Assembly (NCBI GenBank): GCA_025056895.1
Contig: JANWVJ010000006.1
Coordinates: 1 to 55,374 of the forward strand
Direction: 5' to 3'
Source: Thermoflexales bacterium
Lineage (GTDB): Bacteria; Chloroflexota; Anaerolineae; J036; Brachytrichaceae
DNA length: 55,374 bases
The notes below the pieces were generated by a model. The model was not told the DNA's origin, made no database searches, and saw only the letters and a program-made list of their open reading frames with translations. This document shows positions 1-7,398 of the stretch, piece by piece; position 1 is the stretch's first letter; each line of letters begins with the position of its first letter. A program made the position numbers and the translations under genes.

Positions 1-1
1 G

Positions 2-115
2 GGGTTCCGTTTCGTCAGCGTGCAGTCCGACCTGCGTTATTTGAGCGATGCAGCGCAAGCCGTCCTTACCGAAATGAAACAACGCTCCACCCAAGCGCAG
101 GCCGGCCCCTACTGA
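2..115 (+). CDS. C-terminal end of a possible HpcH/HpaI-type aldolase (partial)
   Basis: Only the last 37 codons are inside the window; the reading frame is open from the left edge to a TGA. The tail reads GFRFVSVQSDLRYL followed by an alanine-rich helix. That resembles the end of HpcH/HpaI (2-oxo-3-deoxy acid) aldolases, where a 'G-x-x-F-x-x-x-x-x-D-x-x-x-L' strand precedes the last helix. The next gene starts 16 bases downstream in the same direction, so the two may share a transcript. The fragment is too short for certainty and the family call is an inference. Confidence 0.45.
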   Translation, partial: GFRFVSVQSDLRYLSDAAQAVLTEMKQRSTQAQAGPY

Positions 116-131
116 ACACTAAGCACATCGT

Positions 132-2219
132 ATGATGAGCGTTCTTCTCGGCATCGACACCGGTGGCACCTATACCGACGCCGTCTTGTTCAATGAGTCG
201 CACGGTGTATTGGCATCGGCCAAGGCGCTCACCACCAAGCAGGACCTTTCCATCGGCATCCGCAACGCCATCGACGGCGTATTGCGACAGCACCGCGCCG
301 AGATCAGCCTGGTCTCCATTTCGACTACGCTGGCCACCAACGCCTTGGTCGAAGGGCAAGGCAGTTCAATCGCCTTGTTGCTCATCGGTTATCCGCCGGA
401 CACGCTGGAGCAGGCCGGCCTGCGCCAGGCGCTCGGCAACGATCCGATCGTGTTCGTCGCCGGCGGCCATGACGTATATGGGGATGAGCAACAGCCCCTT
501 GACCTGGCAGCGGCTCGGCAAGCCATCATGGCGTGTGCGCCGCGCGCAGCAGCATTTGCCATCTCCGGCTACTTCAGCGTGCGCAACCCGGCTCATGAAC
601 TGGCGGTGCGTGACCTGGTGCACGCGTTAACCGGCCTGCCGGTCACCTGCGGCCACGAGCTGACGCGCAACCTGAATGCGCCGCGCCGCGCGTTGACGGC
701 TGCACTGAACGCGCGGTTGATTCCCCTCGTGCAACAGTTGATCCTTGCCGTGCGCGCCATTCTCGCCGAGCGGCGCATCGGGGCCCCCTTGATGGTCGTC
801 AAAGGAGATGGCTCGTTGATGTCGGCCGAGATGGCCTTGCAACGACCGGTAGAAACGATCTTATCCGGCCCGGCAGCCAGTGTCGTAGGCGCGCGCTACC
901 TTTCCGGCCAGGCCGACGTATTTGTGATCGATATGGGCGGCACAACCAGCGACATTGCTCTGTTGCGCAACGGCCGGCCTGTGCTCAACTCTGCCGGCGC
1001 AGTCGTGGGCGGCTGGCAAACCATGGTTGAAGCGGTGGCCGTGCATACGTTCGGGTTGGGCGGCGACAGTGAAGTGCGCCTTGAAGAAAGCGGTGACCTC
1101 CTCATCGGCCCGCGCCGCATCACACCGTTGAGCCTGTTGGCGCATCACCATCCGCACGTGATCGAGATTCTGCGCACCCAAGCACATCAGCCAACCTCAG
1201 ACAGCCCAGATCATCTCCGCTACAACGCTCAGTTCGTGTTTCCAGTGCGCGCGCCGGCAGCAAGCCGAGAAAAGCTGGGCGCAGAAGAAAGCACCATCTG
1301 GCGCGCACTGGAGCGGGGCATTATGCCGTTGACCGAACTGTTGAACAATCCCCGCACTGCATACTTCCAACGCCGCGCATTGATGCATTTGGTCGAACGT
1401 GGCCTGGCCGGCCTGAGTGGGTTCACGCCAACCGACTCCGCCCACGTGCTGGGTCTTCAATCCGATTGGTCTGTGGAAGCGGCCCGACTTGGCGCAGAAA
1501 TCTGGGCCAGGCGAGCGGAGCTAACAAGAAGACGTGTGACCGATGGCTCCGATTTCAGTCGGCAGGTGCTGCGCCAAGTCGTGTTGCAGGCCGGCCGCGC
1601 GCTGGTGTCGGTGGCGCTGGCCGAGATGAAGGTTATCCCCGAGACGACTAATCCCCTATCCGATCGGCCGGCCCTGCGCCGCGTGTTGATCGACTCGGCG
1701 CTCGAACCGAGTGCAGAGAACGACCTCGCCTGCAATACATCGATTGAGAACAACGAGACATTATTACAGGTGAGTCTGACCCTGCAACGCCCTTTGGTGG
1801 CAATTGGCGCGCCGGCGCCAACCTATTTGCCCTCGGTGGCGAAGCAACTCAGCACGCGCGTGTGCATCCCTGAACATGCCGGCGTTGCCAACGCGGTCGG
1901 TGCGGTAGTCGGGGGAATCGTACAAACTGCACGCGCCATCGTCCGGCCGTTGGAAAGGGCCGGTTACCGCGCTCATCTGCCAAATGGGATGCACACCCTG
2001 CCCACGCTCGAAGAAGCGGTGGCTTTAGCGGAACACATCACGGCAGAGCTGGCCGAAGCGCAAGCCAAACAAGCCGGCGCAGTCCACGTCACAGTCGAGA
2101 CACGTCGCCACGATCACATCGCGCGTGTCAAGCGCGACGAAGACCTATACGAAGACACGTTCCTGGAAAGCGAGATCGTTTCCACCGCTATCGGGCGACC
2201 TCGCTTGGCAGGTGAGTGA
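132..2219 (+). CDS. Hydantoinase/oxoprolinase family protein (HyuA type)
   Basis: A 695-residue protein of the HyuA/N-methylhydantoinase A family, the ATP-using subunit that opens cyclic amides such as hydantoins or 5-oxoproline in the cytoplasm. The N-terminus carries the acetate-kinase/Hsp70-like phosphate-binding loop (GIDTGGTYTDAVLF, about residues 7-20). A second phosphate-binding motif lies near residue 265 (VIDMGGTTSDIAL), preceded by a conserved GDGSLM...ILSGPAASV stretch. Length fits the family. Normally a HyuB partner is encoded next door; here the next gene is an unrelated esterase that overlaps the stop codon region, so the partner is elsewhere or this is a stand-alone member. ATG codons at 132 and 135 are equally possible starts. 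The exact substrate cannot be told from sequence. Confidence 0.85.
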   Translation: MMSVLLGIDTGGTYTDAVLFNESHGVLASAKALTTKQDLSIGIRNAIDGVLRQHRAEISLVSISTTLATNALVEGQGSSIALLLIGYPPDTLEQAGLRQALGNDPIVFVAGGHDVYGDEQQPLDLAAARQAIMACAPRAAAFAISGYFSVRNPAHELAVRDLVHALTGLPVTCGHELTRNLNAPRRALTAALNARLIPLVQQLILAVRAILAERRIGAPLMVVKGDGSLMSAEMALQRPVETILSGPAASVVGARYLSGQADVFVIDMGGTTSDIALLRNGRPVLNSAGAVVGGWQTMVEAVAVHTFGLGGDSEVRLEESGDLLIGPRRITPLSLLAHHHPHVIEILRTQAHQPTSDSPDHLRYNAQFVFPVRAPAASREKLGAEESTIWRALERGIMPLTELLNNPRTAYFQRRALMHLVERGLAGLSGFTPTDSAHVLGLQSDWSVEAARLGAEIWARRAELTRRRVTDGSDFSRQVLRQVVLQAGRALVSVALAEMKVIPETTNPLSDRPALRRVLIDSALEPSAENDLACNTSIENNETLLQVSLTLQRPLVAIGAPAPTYLPSVAKQLSTRVCIPEHAGVANAVGAVVGGIVQTARAIVRPLERAGYRAHLPNGMHTLPTLEEAVALAEHITAELAEAQAKQAGAVHVTVETRRHDHIARVKRDEDLYEDTFLESEIVSTAIGRPRLAGE

Positions 2220-2221
2220 AG

Positions 2222-3064
2222 ATGAGTGAATCAAGAATGAGAGCGGGTATGGCGGGCTGGATAACCGGCTTGATTGCATTGACGGCAGCATGTGGGATGC
2301 ACATCGCATCTACACAGCTCACCTCCGCAGCCGAAGCAAACAACCGACGTCCGCCGCGCATGATGGTCGCGCTGGTGTTCGGGCAATCGAATGCTGCCAA
2401 CTTTGGCGAGACGCGCCATACGGCCGGCCCGAACGTACACGTGCTGCACAAAGGTCGGCTGTATCGCGCCCGCGATCCGCTGCGCGGCGCAAATGGAGAA
2501 GGCGGGAGTGTGTGGACACGCCTAGGCGATAAACTGATCGCCGAAGGGTTGTTCGACACCGTGATCTTTGTGCCGGCTGCTGTCGGCGGCACAGAAATTG
2601 CACGTTGGACGCCCGACGGCGACTTGTTCCCGCTTGTTGAACGCGCGATCGAGGACGTGCATCGCCGCAAACTGAAATTCACCCATCTCCTGTGGCACCA
2701 AGGCGAATCAGACGCCATGCTGCGCACACACCCCGGCGAGTACCAACGGCTCTTTCGCGCCATGTTAGCCGGCATCCGCAGTCGCGGTGTGGATGCGCCG
2801 ATTTTCGTAGCAGCCGCTACGCGCTGCGGGCAATACCCGGTGAATGAAGACATCCACTGGGCGCAACGCAATTTGGTCAGCCCTTCGGTCGGCATTCTGG
2901 CCGGCCCCGACACCGATCTGCTGGATGAAACCTTTCGCTATGATGGCTGCCACTTTTCAAAGCAAGGGCTGGAAGCCCACGCTCAGATGTGGCTGGAGCA
3001 CATCAAGGCACACTTGCCGGCAGACTGGATGCCGACACCGGCTCCCCCCGCCCCTAAGCCATAG
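2222..3064 (+). CDS. Exported SGNH-type carbohydrate acetylesterase (SASA-like)
   Basis: A 280-residue protein of the sialate O-acetylesterase (SASA)/SGNH hydrolase group, which removes acetyl groups from sugars. It has a hydrophobic N-terminal segment (about residues 8-32) that looks like a signal peptide or anchor. It then shows the family blocks: GQSNA with the candidate nucleophile serine near residue 55, LWHQGESDA near residue 155, and DGCHF near residue 241, which holds the probable catalytic Asp/His pair. A GTG at 2216 overlaps the upstream TGA, but the ATG two codons later is the more natural start. The gene ends convergently with rlmN and overlaps its last 11 bases. Likely exported and acting on acetylated polysaccharide; the substrate is an inference. 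Confidence 0.75.
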   Translation: MSESRMRAGMAGWITGLIALTAACGMHIASTQLTSAAEANNRRPPRMMVALVFGQSNAANFGETRHTAGPNVHVLHKGRLYRARDPLRGANGEGGSVWTRLGDKLIAEGLFDTVIFVPAAVGGTEIARWTPDGDLFPLVERAIEDVHRRKLKFTHLLWHQGESDAMLRTHPGEYQRLFRAMLAGIRSRGVDAPIFVAAATRCGQYPVNEDIHWAQRNLVSPSVGILAGPDTDLLDETFRYDGCHFSKQGLEAHAQMWLEHIKAHLPADWMPTPAPPAPKP

Positions 3065-4172
3065 CAGCCGGTTCGCCGTCGGGAGAGACGGCCGCTTTGA
3101 GCTGCCCACAGCCGGCGTGAATGTCGATGCCGCGCCGCACGCGAATGGTGTTGGGGATGCCGGCCTCGGCCAAGATGGCGCTGAAATGGCGGGCGCGCTC
3201 CCGATCCGTGGCACGGCCGGCGTAGCCGGCGGTCGGGTTCAACGGTATCATGTTGACGTGGATCATGTTGCGGCCCTCTTGCTGAGGGTCATGAATCGAA
3301 CGGATGAACTTGACCAGCAGACGCGCCTGTTCCACCGTATCATTCACACCGTCAATCAAGGCCCATTCAAAACTAACCCGCCGATTGGTCTTGCGAATAT
3401 ATTCTCGCGTGGCCAGCGCAAGGTCTTTGAGAGGATATCGCTTGTTCAGGGGCACGAGCTGATTGCGCAACTCGTCGTTCGCGGCGTGGAGCGAGATCGC
3501 CAAATTGACCTGCAACGCTTCTTCCGCAAAACGACGGATGCCGGGCACGATCCCAACAGTCGAAACAGTGATGCGCCGCGCCCCTAACCCAAAGCCGCCG
3601 GCGCTTTGCGGCTCGGTCAGTCGTCGAATCGCTTCCAGCACGTTGTTGTAGTTGGCGAACGGCTCGCCCATGCCCATGAACACCACGTTGGACAAGCGAT
3701 CGACAGCCGACTGATGGCGCATCGCACGCGCCACCCACAGCACCTGCTCGATGATCTCGCCGGCGCGCAGATTACGCACAAAGCCCATCTGACCGGTGGC
3801 GCAAAATGCGCAGTCCATCGCGCAACCGGCCTGCGACGAGATGCACGCCGTGCGACGAATCCCGTCGTACTCCATGAGCACTGTTTCGATCTCACTGCCG
3901 TCGGGCAAGCGTAACAACCACTTGCGCGTCCAACCGTCGCTTGAAAAGTGCTCGGCAACGGGGATCAGCCGGCCCAGAGCATAGTGCGCGCTCAGTTGTG
4001 CGCGCAGCGTTTTACTCAAATCGGTCATCTCATCGATGTGCGCGACAAATTGTTGGTACAGCCAGCGACGAATCTGCTTTGCGTGAAAGGCCGGCTGCCC
4101 CCACGCGGCAAGTTGGTCGGCCAACTGGTCGGCTGTGAGGTCATAGAGCGAAGTGGGAATCGTTGTGGACAT
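3054..4172 (-). CDS. rlmN: 23S rRNA (adenine2503-C2)-methyltransferase RlmN
   Basis: A 372-residue radical SAM methyltransferase that methylates C2 of A2503 in 23S rRNA and A37 of some tRNAs. The [4Fe-4S] motif CxxxCxxC is clear (GCAMDCAFCATGQMGF, cysteines near residues 116, 120 and 123). It is preceded by the ACISSQAG block typical of RlmN/Cfr. The GMGEPFANYNNV SAM-binding block and the C-terminal IHAGCGQL with the methyl-carrying cysteine are all present, so the enzyme looks functional. ATG at 4172 is preferred over a TTG nine bases upstream. It is divergent from the CBS-domain gene, with a 40-base spacer that must hold both promoters, and convergent with the acetylesterase. Confidence 0.95.
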   Translation of the reverse strand: MSTTIPTSLYDLTADQLADQLAAWGQPAFHAKQIRRWLYQQFVAHIDEMTDLSKTLRAQLSAHYALGRLIPVAEHFSSDGWTRKWLLRLPDGSEIETVLMEYDGIRRTACISSQAGCAMDCAFCATGQMGFVRNLRAGEIIEQVLWVARAMRHQSAVDRLSNVVFMGMGEPFANYNNVLEAIRRLTEPQSAGGFGLGARRITVSTVGIVPGIRRFAEEALQVNLAISLHAANDELRNQLVPLNKRYPLKDLALATREYIRKTNRRVSFEWALIDGVNDTVEQARLLVKFIRSIHDPQQEGRNMIHVNMIPLNPTAGYAGRATDRERARHFSAILAEAGIPNTIRVRRGIDIHAGCGQLKAAVSPDGEPAAMA

Positions 4173-4212
4173 GCTCGGCAATCTTACCCCAGTCTGTGTA
4201 TCATTTACGATA

Positions 4213-4623
4213 ATGAACCCGATCTACGTTCGAGAGGTGATGCATCAGGGCGTGGTGAGTTGCAGCCCCGATACAACGATTCGCGATGCAGCCCGCGCTA
4301 TGGTCAAAGCCGGCGTGCGCGCCTTGGTGGTGACCGATGACGCGTGTGGCTTGGTGGGCATTGTCTCGCAGACCGATCTGGTGAATGCAACGCTCGTTCA
4401 TCCCAACGTGCATTACTGGGATGGTGTGCGCGTGCGCGATGTGATGACGTCGCCGGTGGCGACAGTAACGCCTGAAACCAAACTGGAAGACGCAGCCCGC
4501 ATGTTGGTTGAGAAACGAATTCATCGCTTGGTGGTCGTCTCGGAAGATGATCCGTGCAAGCCGGTGGGCATGTTATCGATGGGGGATATCGTGCGCGACC
4601 TGATCTTAAGTCCTGATGAATAA
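4213..4623 (+). CDS. Stand-alone two-CBS-domain protein
   Basis: A 136-residue protein made almost entirely of two CBS domains: about residues 5-58 (VREVMHQG ... VGIVSQTDL) and 73-130 (VRDVMTSP ... VGMLSMGDI). CBS pairs bind adenine nucleotides and act as energy or ligand sensors; stand-alone ones usually regulate another protein, which cannot be identified here. The frame extends back to an ATG at 4153, but that would overlap the rlmN start and add 20 residues with no CBS character, so the ATG at 4213 is chosen. The stop overlaps the start of the next gene (ATGAATAA), suggesting translational coupling. Confidence 0.85.
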   Translation: MNPIYVREVMHQGVVSCSPDTTIRDAARAMVKAGVRALVVTDDACGLVGIVSQTDLVNATLVHPNVHYWDGVRVRDVMTSPVATVTPETKLEDAARMLVEKRIHRLVVVSEDDPCKPVGMLSMGDIVRDLILSPDE

Positions 4624-5521
4624 GAGTAAGCCGGCTCGATGGGCCGGTTGGCTGTGGGCAGCCACCCTGCTGGCCGCCTGTAACGCATTCGCCGAGCCAG
4701 ACCGTTCTCCTGATCGTCCCATTTCGGTCTCGCCTCCACCGGCAACGTTGATTGCCCCGCCGGCCGGAACAAGTCTGCCCTCTTCTACGCTGTCGCCGCT
4801 TGACACAACGACGAGCGTGTATCCAACCGAATGGCGCGAGGTTCACCCCGGCGTCTACTTTCGGCTGAGCAGCGTTGCCGTCGGAGAGTGGATGGATCGG
4901 TTAGCATTGCTGCGCATCGACCCAGCGCGCGCCGAGTTCCGCGTGCGCTACGCGCCCGATATGCCGCAAACGGTGCGCGATTGGCACATGCAAACCCTGA
5001 TCACCGAAGGCGCTGTGGCCGTCATCAACGCCGGCTTCTTCAACGCCAACAACGAGAACACCGGACTACTGATCACCGATGGGCAAACCCACGGGCAGAG
5101 CTACCGTGGCTTTGGAGGCATGTTCTTCATCCAGGAAGGACGGCCTTCTTTGATTTGGTTGGCGGAACAGCCCTATCAACCTGACTCGCACATCACTCAG
5201 GCGGTGCAAAGTTTCCCGATGCTGGTGCGCGCCGGCCGGGCGCTCGACGGCGTGCCGAACAGCGGCCGGCCCAGCCGACGCAGCTTTGTGGGCATCGATC
5301 GGCAAGGCTGGGTCATACTGGGGGTGACCACCATGCCGATTTGGAGCCTCACGGCGCTGGCGGACTACTTAGCCGGCGCGTCCGACCTGGCGCTCGACAG
5401 CGCGCTCAACCTAGACGGCGGCGGATCGGCCGGCATGTGGGTCAGGGGTGTAGCGGATGGGTTATTGGTGAACTCGATCGATCCGGTGCCGGCGGTGATC
5501 GTTGTTATTCCACGCCGATGA
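4616..5521 (+). CDS. Phosphodiester glycosidase family (DUF2233) lipoprotein
   Basis: A 301-residue exported protein of the NAGPA-like phosphodiester glycosidase family (DUF2233). These enzymes cleave sugar-1-phosphodiester bonds or act on exopolysaccharide and envelope glycans. The N-terminus is a lipoprotein signal ending in LLAAC (cysteine near residue 22), followed by a Pro/Ser/Thr-rich linker. The family core is visible: AVAVINAGFFN near residue 140, the GLLITDGQ block, RSFVGID, and the C-terminal LNLDGGGSAGMW strand. It begins inside the last codons of the CBS gene, so expression is probably coupled. It overlaps the convergent rsmD by 17 bases. Substrate unknown. Confidence 0.8.
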   Translation: MNKSKPARWAGWLWAATLLAACNAFAEPDRSPDRPISVSPPPATLIAPPAGTSLPSSTLSPLDTTTSVYPTEWREVHPGVYFRLSSVAVGEWMDRLALLRIDPARAEFRVRYAPDMPQTVRDWHMQTLITEGAVAVINAGFFNANNENTGLLITDGQTHGQSYRGFGGMFFIQEGRPSLIWLAEQPYQPDSHITQAVQSFPMLVRAGRALDGVPNSGRPSRRSFVGIDRQGWVILGVTTMPIWSLTALADYLAGASDLALDSALNLDGGGSAGMWVRGVADGLLVNSIDPVPAVIVVIPRR

Positions 5522-6128
5522 GATCACTGCCTTCATTCTCCTCGTCAAGCCGGGTGTCGTCTACCGCCGAGGAAAACTCGCTGCGCCGCTCGTAAAAACA
5601 CAACATTGTCGCGCCGTAGCGCCGCCGATCAACCAACTCCAGTGTTTGCAAAGTCAGCTCGTGATACTCACGCGGGTGAATTTGCACGATCACTGCGCCG
5701 CCATCGGCCAGCCAGTCGGGGTTGCTGTCGATCGCAGCGACGGCGCGCTCCCACAAGCCCTGATACTGCGGCGGGGCAACGTAGATGAAGTCATAGCGTG
5801 CATTGGCCGGCGCGCGCAAAAACTGAAAGGCGTCTTGACGGATCACTGTCGCGCCTGCTTCAAGCTGCGTGACGGCAAGGTTTTGCCGGATGGTCTTAAT
5901 CGCCAGCGGCTCGATGTCTAAAAATGTGCTGTGCGCTGCGCCGCGACTGAGCGCCTCGATGCCGATGGCGCCCGTACCGGCAAACAGGTCCAGCCAGCTT
6001 GAACCGCGCACGTCATCGCCGAGGATGTTGAACACGGCTTGCTTCACGCGATCGGTGACCGGTCGCGTGAGATTGCCGGGCACGCTGCGCAGCCGGCGGC
6101 CTTTGGCGCGTCCTGTGTTGATGCGCAT
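5505..6128 (-). CDS. rsmD: 16S rRNA (guanine966-N2)-methyltransferase RsmD-like
   Basis: A 207-residue Rossmann-fold methyltransferase matching RsmD: RITNG-like start (MRINTGRAKGRRL), TRPVTDRVKQAVFN, SAM-binding DLFAGTGAIGIEAL near residue 50, and FLDIEP. Catalytic motif IV is APPQY instead of the usual DPPY/DPPF, a departure discussed in the findings. The open frame extends far upstream, but that part is the wrong frame of the phosphatase gene. The ATG at 6128 follows the phosphatase stop as TGAGATG; an ATG at 6143 is the alternative. The gene closes a leftward group with the phosphatase and the membrane protein. Confidence 0.85.
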   Translation of the reverse strand: MRINTGRAKGRRLRSVPGNLTRPVTDRVKQAVFNILGDDVRGSSWLDLFAGTGAIGIEALSRGAAHSTFLDIEPLAIKTIRQNLAVTQLEAGATVIRQDAFQFLRAPANARYDFIYVAPPQYQGLWERAVAAIDSNPDWLADGGAVIVQIHPREYHELTLQTLELVDRRRYGATMLCFYERRSEFSSAVDDTRLDEENEGSDLIGVE

Positions 6129-6129
6129 C

Positions 6130-6696
6130 TCAAACGGGCACATGAGCCGGCGGCGCAGCCACCACCGGCTTGAACACCAAGTCGAGCGTCCAACCTGTTC
6201 CGCTTGTTGCACCTTCGATGGCGCTGCGTCGGGCGTGCCAAATACCGGCGGTGGGAAGATGGTTCCCATTTGGGTAAATGTGGCGAGACAGATCGAGCCG
6301 GCCTTCAGATAGCGCCAATAACATCGCCTTGATGGGCGACCCATGCGACACCAGCACAATCGCCGATACAGTTTCTTGCTCCAGGTGCGCGAGAAAGGCG
6401 CGCATACGCGCTTGCACGTCGTCAAAGGTCTCTTCACGACGGTGCTCGGCCAGCGCCTCGACAACCACCGCCGGCAAGCCGGTCTCTGCGCCGATCAAGG
6501 CCGCAGTAGCCTGCGCACGGTCAAGGGGAGAGGTGTACAAACGCTGGACGCCCCGACTGGCCAAATACATGCCGGCCAGCCGCGCTTCGGCGCGACCGAC
6601 TTCCGAGAGCGGCGGGCCGGGTGGACGATCGTATGCGATTCCCGTGTTCAACAACGGGTGACCGTGGCGCACCAGGTATAGATCCGTGACGAGCAT
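6130..6696 (-). CDS. Histidine phosphatase family protein (phosphoglycerate mutase-like)
   Basis: A 188-residue member of the histidine phosphatase (branch 1) superfamily. The phosphate-accepting histidine lies in LYLVRHGHP near residue 10, and the second catalytic histidine in VLVSHGSPIK near residue 146. Members include phosphoglycerate mutases, alpha-ribazole phosphatase and SixA-like enzymes; nothing here picks one of them. ATG at 6696 is chosen because it puts the RHG motif at the usual distance from the N-terminus; the longer frame has no family character. The gene ends one base before the rsmD start. Confidence 0.85.
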   Translation of the reverse strand: MLVTDLYLVRHGHPLLNTGIAYDRPPGPPLSEVGRAEARLAGMYLASRGVQRLYTSPLDRAQATAALIGAETGLPAVVVEALAEHRREETFDDVQARMRAFLAHLEQETVSAIVLVSHGSPIKAMLLALSEGRLDLSRHIYPNGNHLPTAGIWHARRSAIEGATSGTGWTLDLVFKPVVAAPPAHVPV

Positions 6697-6731
6697 AGCG
6701 AGATTTCCAGCGGACAGTGTTATAGTGTGCG

Positions 6732-7184
6732 CTATTCTAGCCGGCATGTCTCTGCGGCGGACACCCATCGTCCATCTTGCCGGACGTAGCAGCGGCAATA
6801 GACCGAGTCCGGCTCGAAGTACAGGCCATCGTTCCACTTGAGATAGCGCACTTGGGTGCGAACGCATTGCGCGCGAGCAGCTTCGGTTGCATTATCGATC
6901 GGCGATGAGACGGACCAGGCCAGGCCGCTGCGAGAGCGGCCTTCACGGATAACCCACAGGCGCGTTTCACGAAACGGATCGCCGGCATTCAACACGATCT
7001 CCTCACTCAACAACAGATAAAACACTAAGCCAAACACCAGCGGCAGGCCGAGCGCCAACACGGTCACACAGCCGATACCGGCGCGAGCTGCCCACTTGCG
7101 CGCCGGCGATTCGGACGCGGATATTGTGTCCACCGTAGAAGCGGGCGCGGCTGGCGCAACGCTCAATGGATCATCATTCCCCAT
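6732..7184 (-). CDS. Small single-pass membrane protein of unknown function
   Basis: I do not recognise this 150-residue protein. A polar, Ser/Ala/Pro-rich N-terminal tail of about 30 residues is followed by one strong hydrophobic helix (about 36-60, GCVTVLALGLPLVFGLVFYLLL). After it comes an outside domain of about 90 residues with four cysteines, two of them close together (YCRCYV), which could form disulfides. It starts about 45 bases from the divergent tRNA-Leu and stands 35 bases before the phosphatase in the same direction, so it may be cotranscribed with phosphatase and rsmD. Codon use looks like that of its neighbours. Confidence 0.6.
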   Translation of the reverse strand: MGNDDPLSVAPAAPASTVDTISASESPARKWAARAGIGCVTVLALGLPLVFGLVFYLLLSEEIVLNAGDPFRETRLWVIREGRSRSGLAWSVSSPIDNATEAARAQCVRTQVRYLKWNDGLYFEPDSVYCRCYVRQDGRWVSAAETCRLE

Positions 7185-7197
7185 GCAAAGGGCATAG

Positions 7198-7203
7198 TAT
7201 AAT
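7198..7203 (+). promoter_or_regulatory. Probable -10 box of the tRNA-Leu promoter
   Basis: A perfect TATAAT lies 26 bases upstream of the mature tRNA-Leu 5' end, the spacing expected for a tRNA leader. No convincing -35 box is visible about 17 bases further up. Confidence 0.5.
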
Positions 7204-7229
7204 CGGCGTGCTTCCGTTCAGAGGCGGAC

Positions 7230-7311
7230 GGGGATGTGTCGAAACTGGCAGACGAGCATGACTTAGGATCATGTGGCGCAAGCCGTGTGGGTTCGAGTCC
7301 CACCATCCCCA
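7230..7311 (+). tRNA. tRNA-Leu (anticodon UAG)
   Basis: A complete class II tRNA. The acceptor stem GGGGATG pairs with CATCCCC. The anticodon stem CATGA/TCATG encloses the loop CTTAGGA with anticodon TAG at 7264-7266. A long variable arm follows, then the T arm GTGGG-TTCGAGT-CCCAC. The discriminator base is A, which is usual for leucine tRNAs. The 3' CCA is not encoded (the genome reads ATG after CCCC). It sits just before trigger factor in the same direction. Confidence 0.95.
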
Positions 7312-7353
7312 TGCCCAATGACAGACAACGAGCAACCAACAGAAAGAACCGAC

Positions 7354-7390
7354 CTCAGCACTCAACACTCAGAACTCAGCACTCAGCACT
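7354..7390 (+). repeat. Decayed heptanucleotide tandem repeat upstream of tig
   Basis: Five consecutive 7-base units, CTCAGCA, CTCAACA, CTCAGAA, CTCAGCA and CTCAGCA, plus CT. The block ends 8 bases before the trigger factor ATG. No spacers, so not CRISPR. It resembles the repeat block inside the glyA-gcvT fusion and, in position, the octamer block before leuB. Confidence 0.8.
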
Positions 7391-7398
7391 GAATTCCT

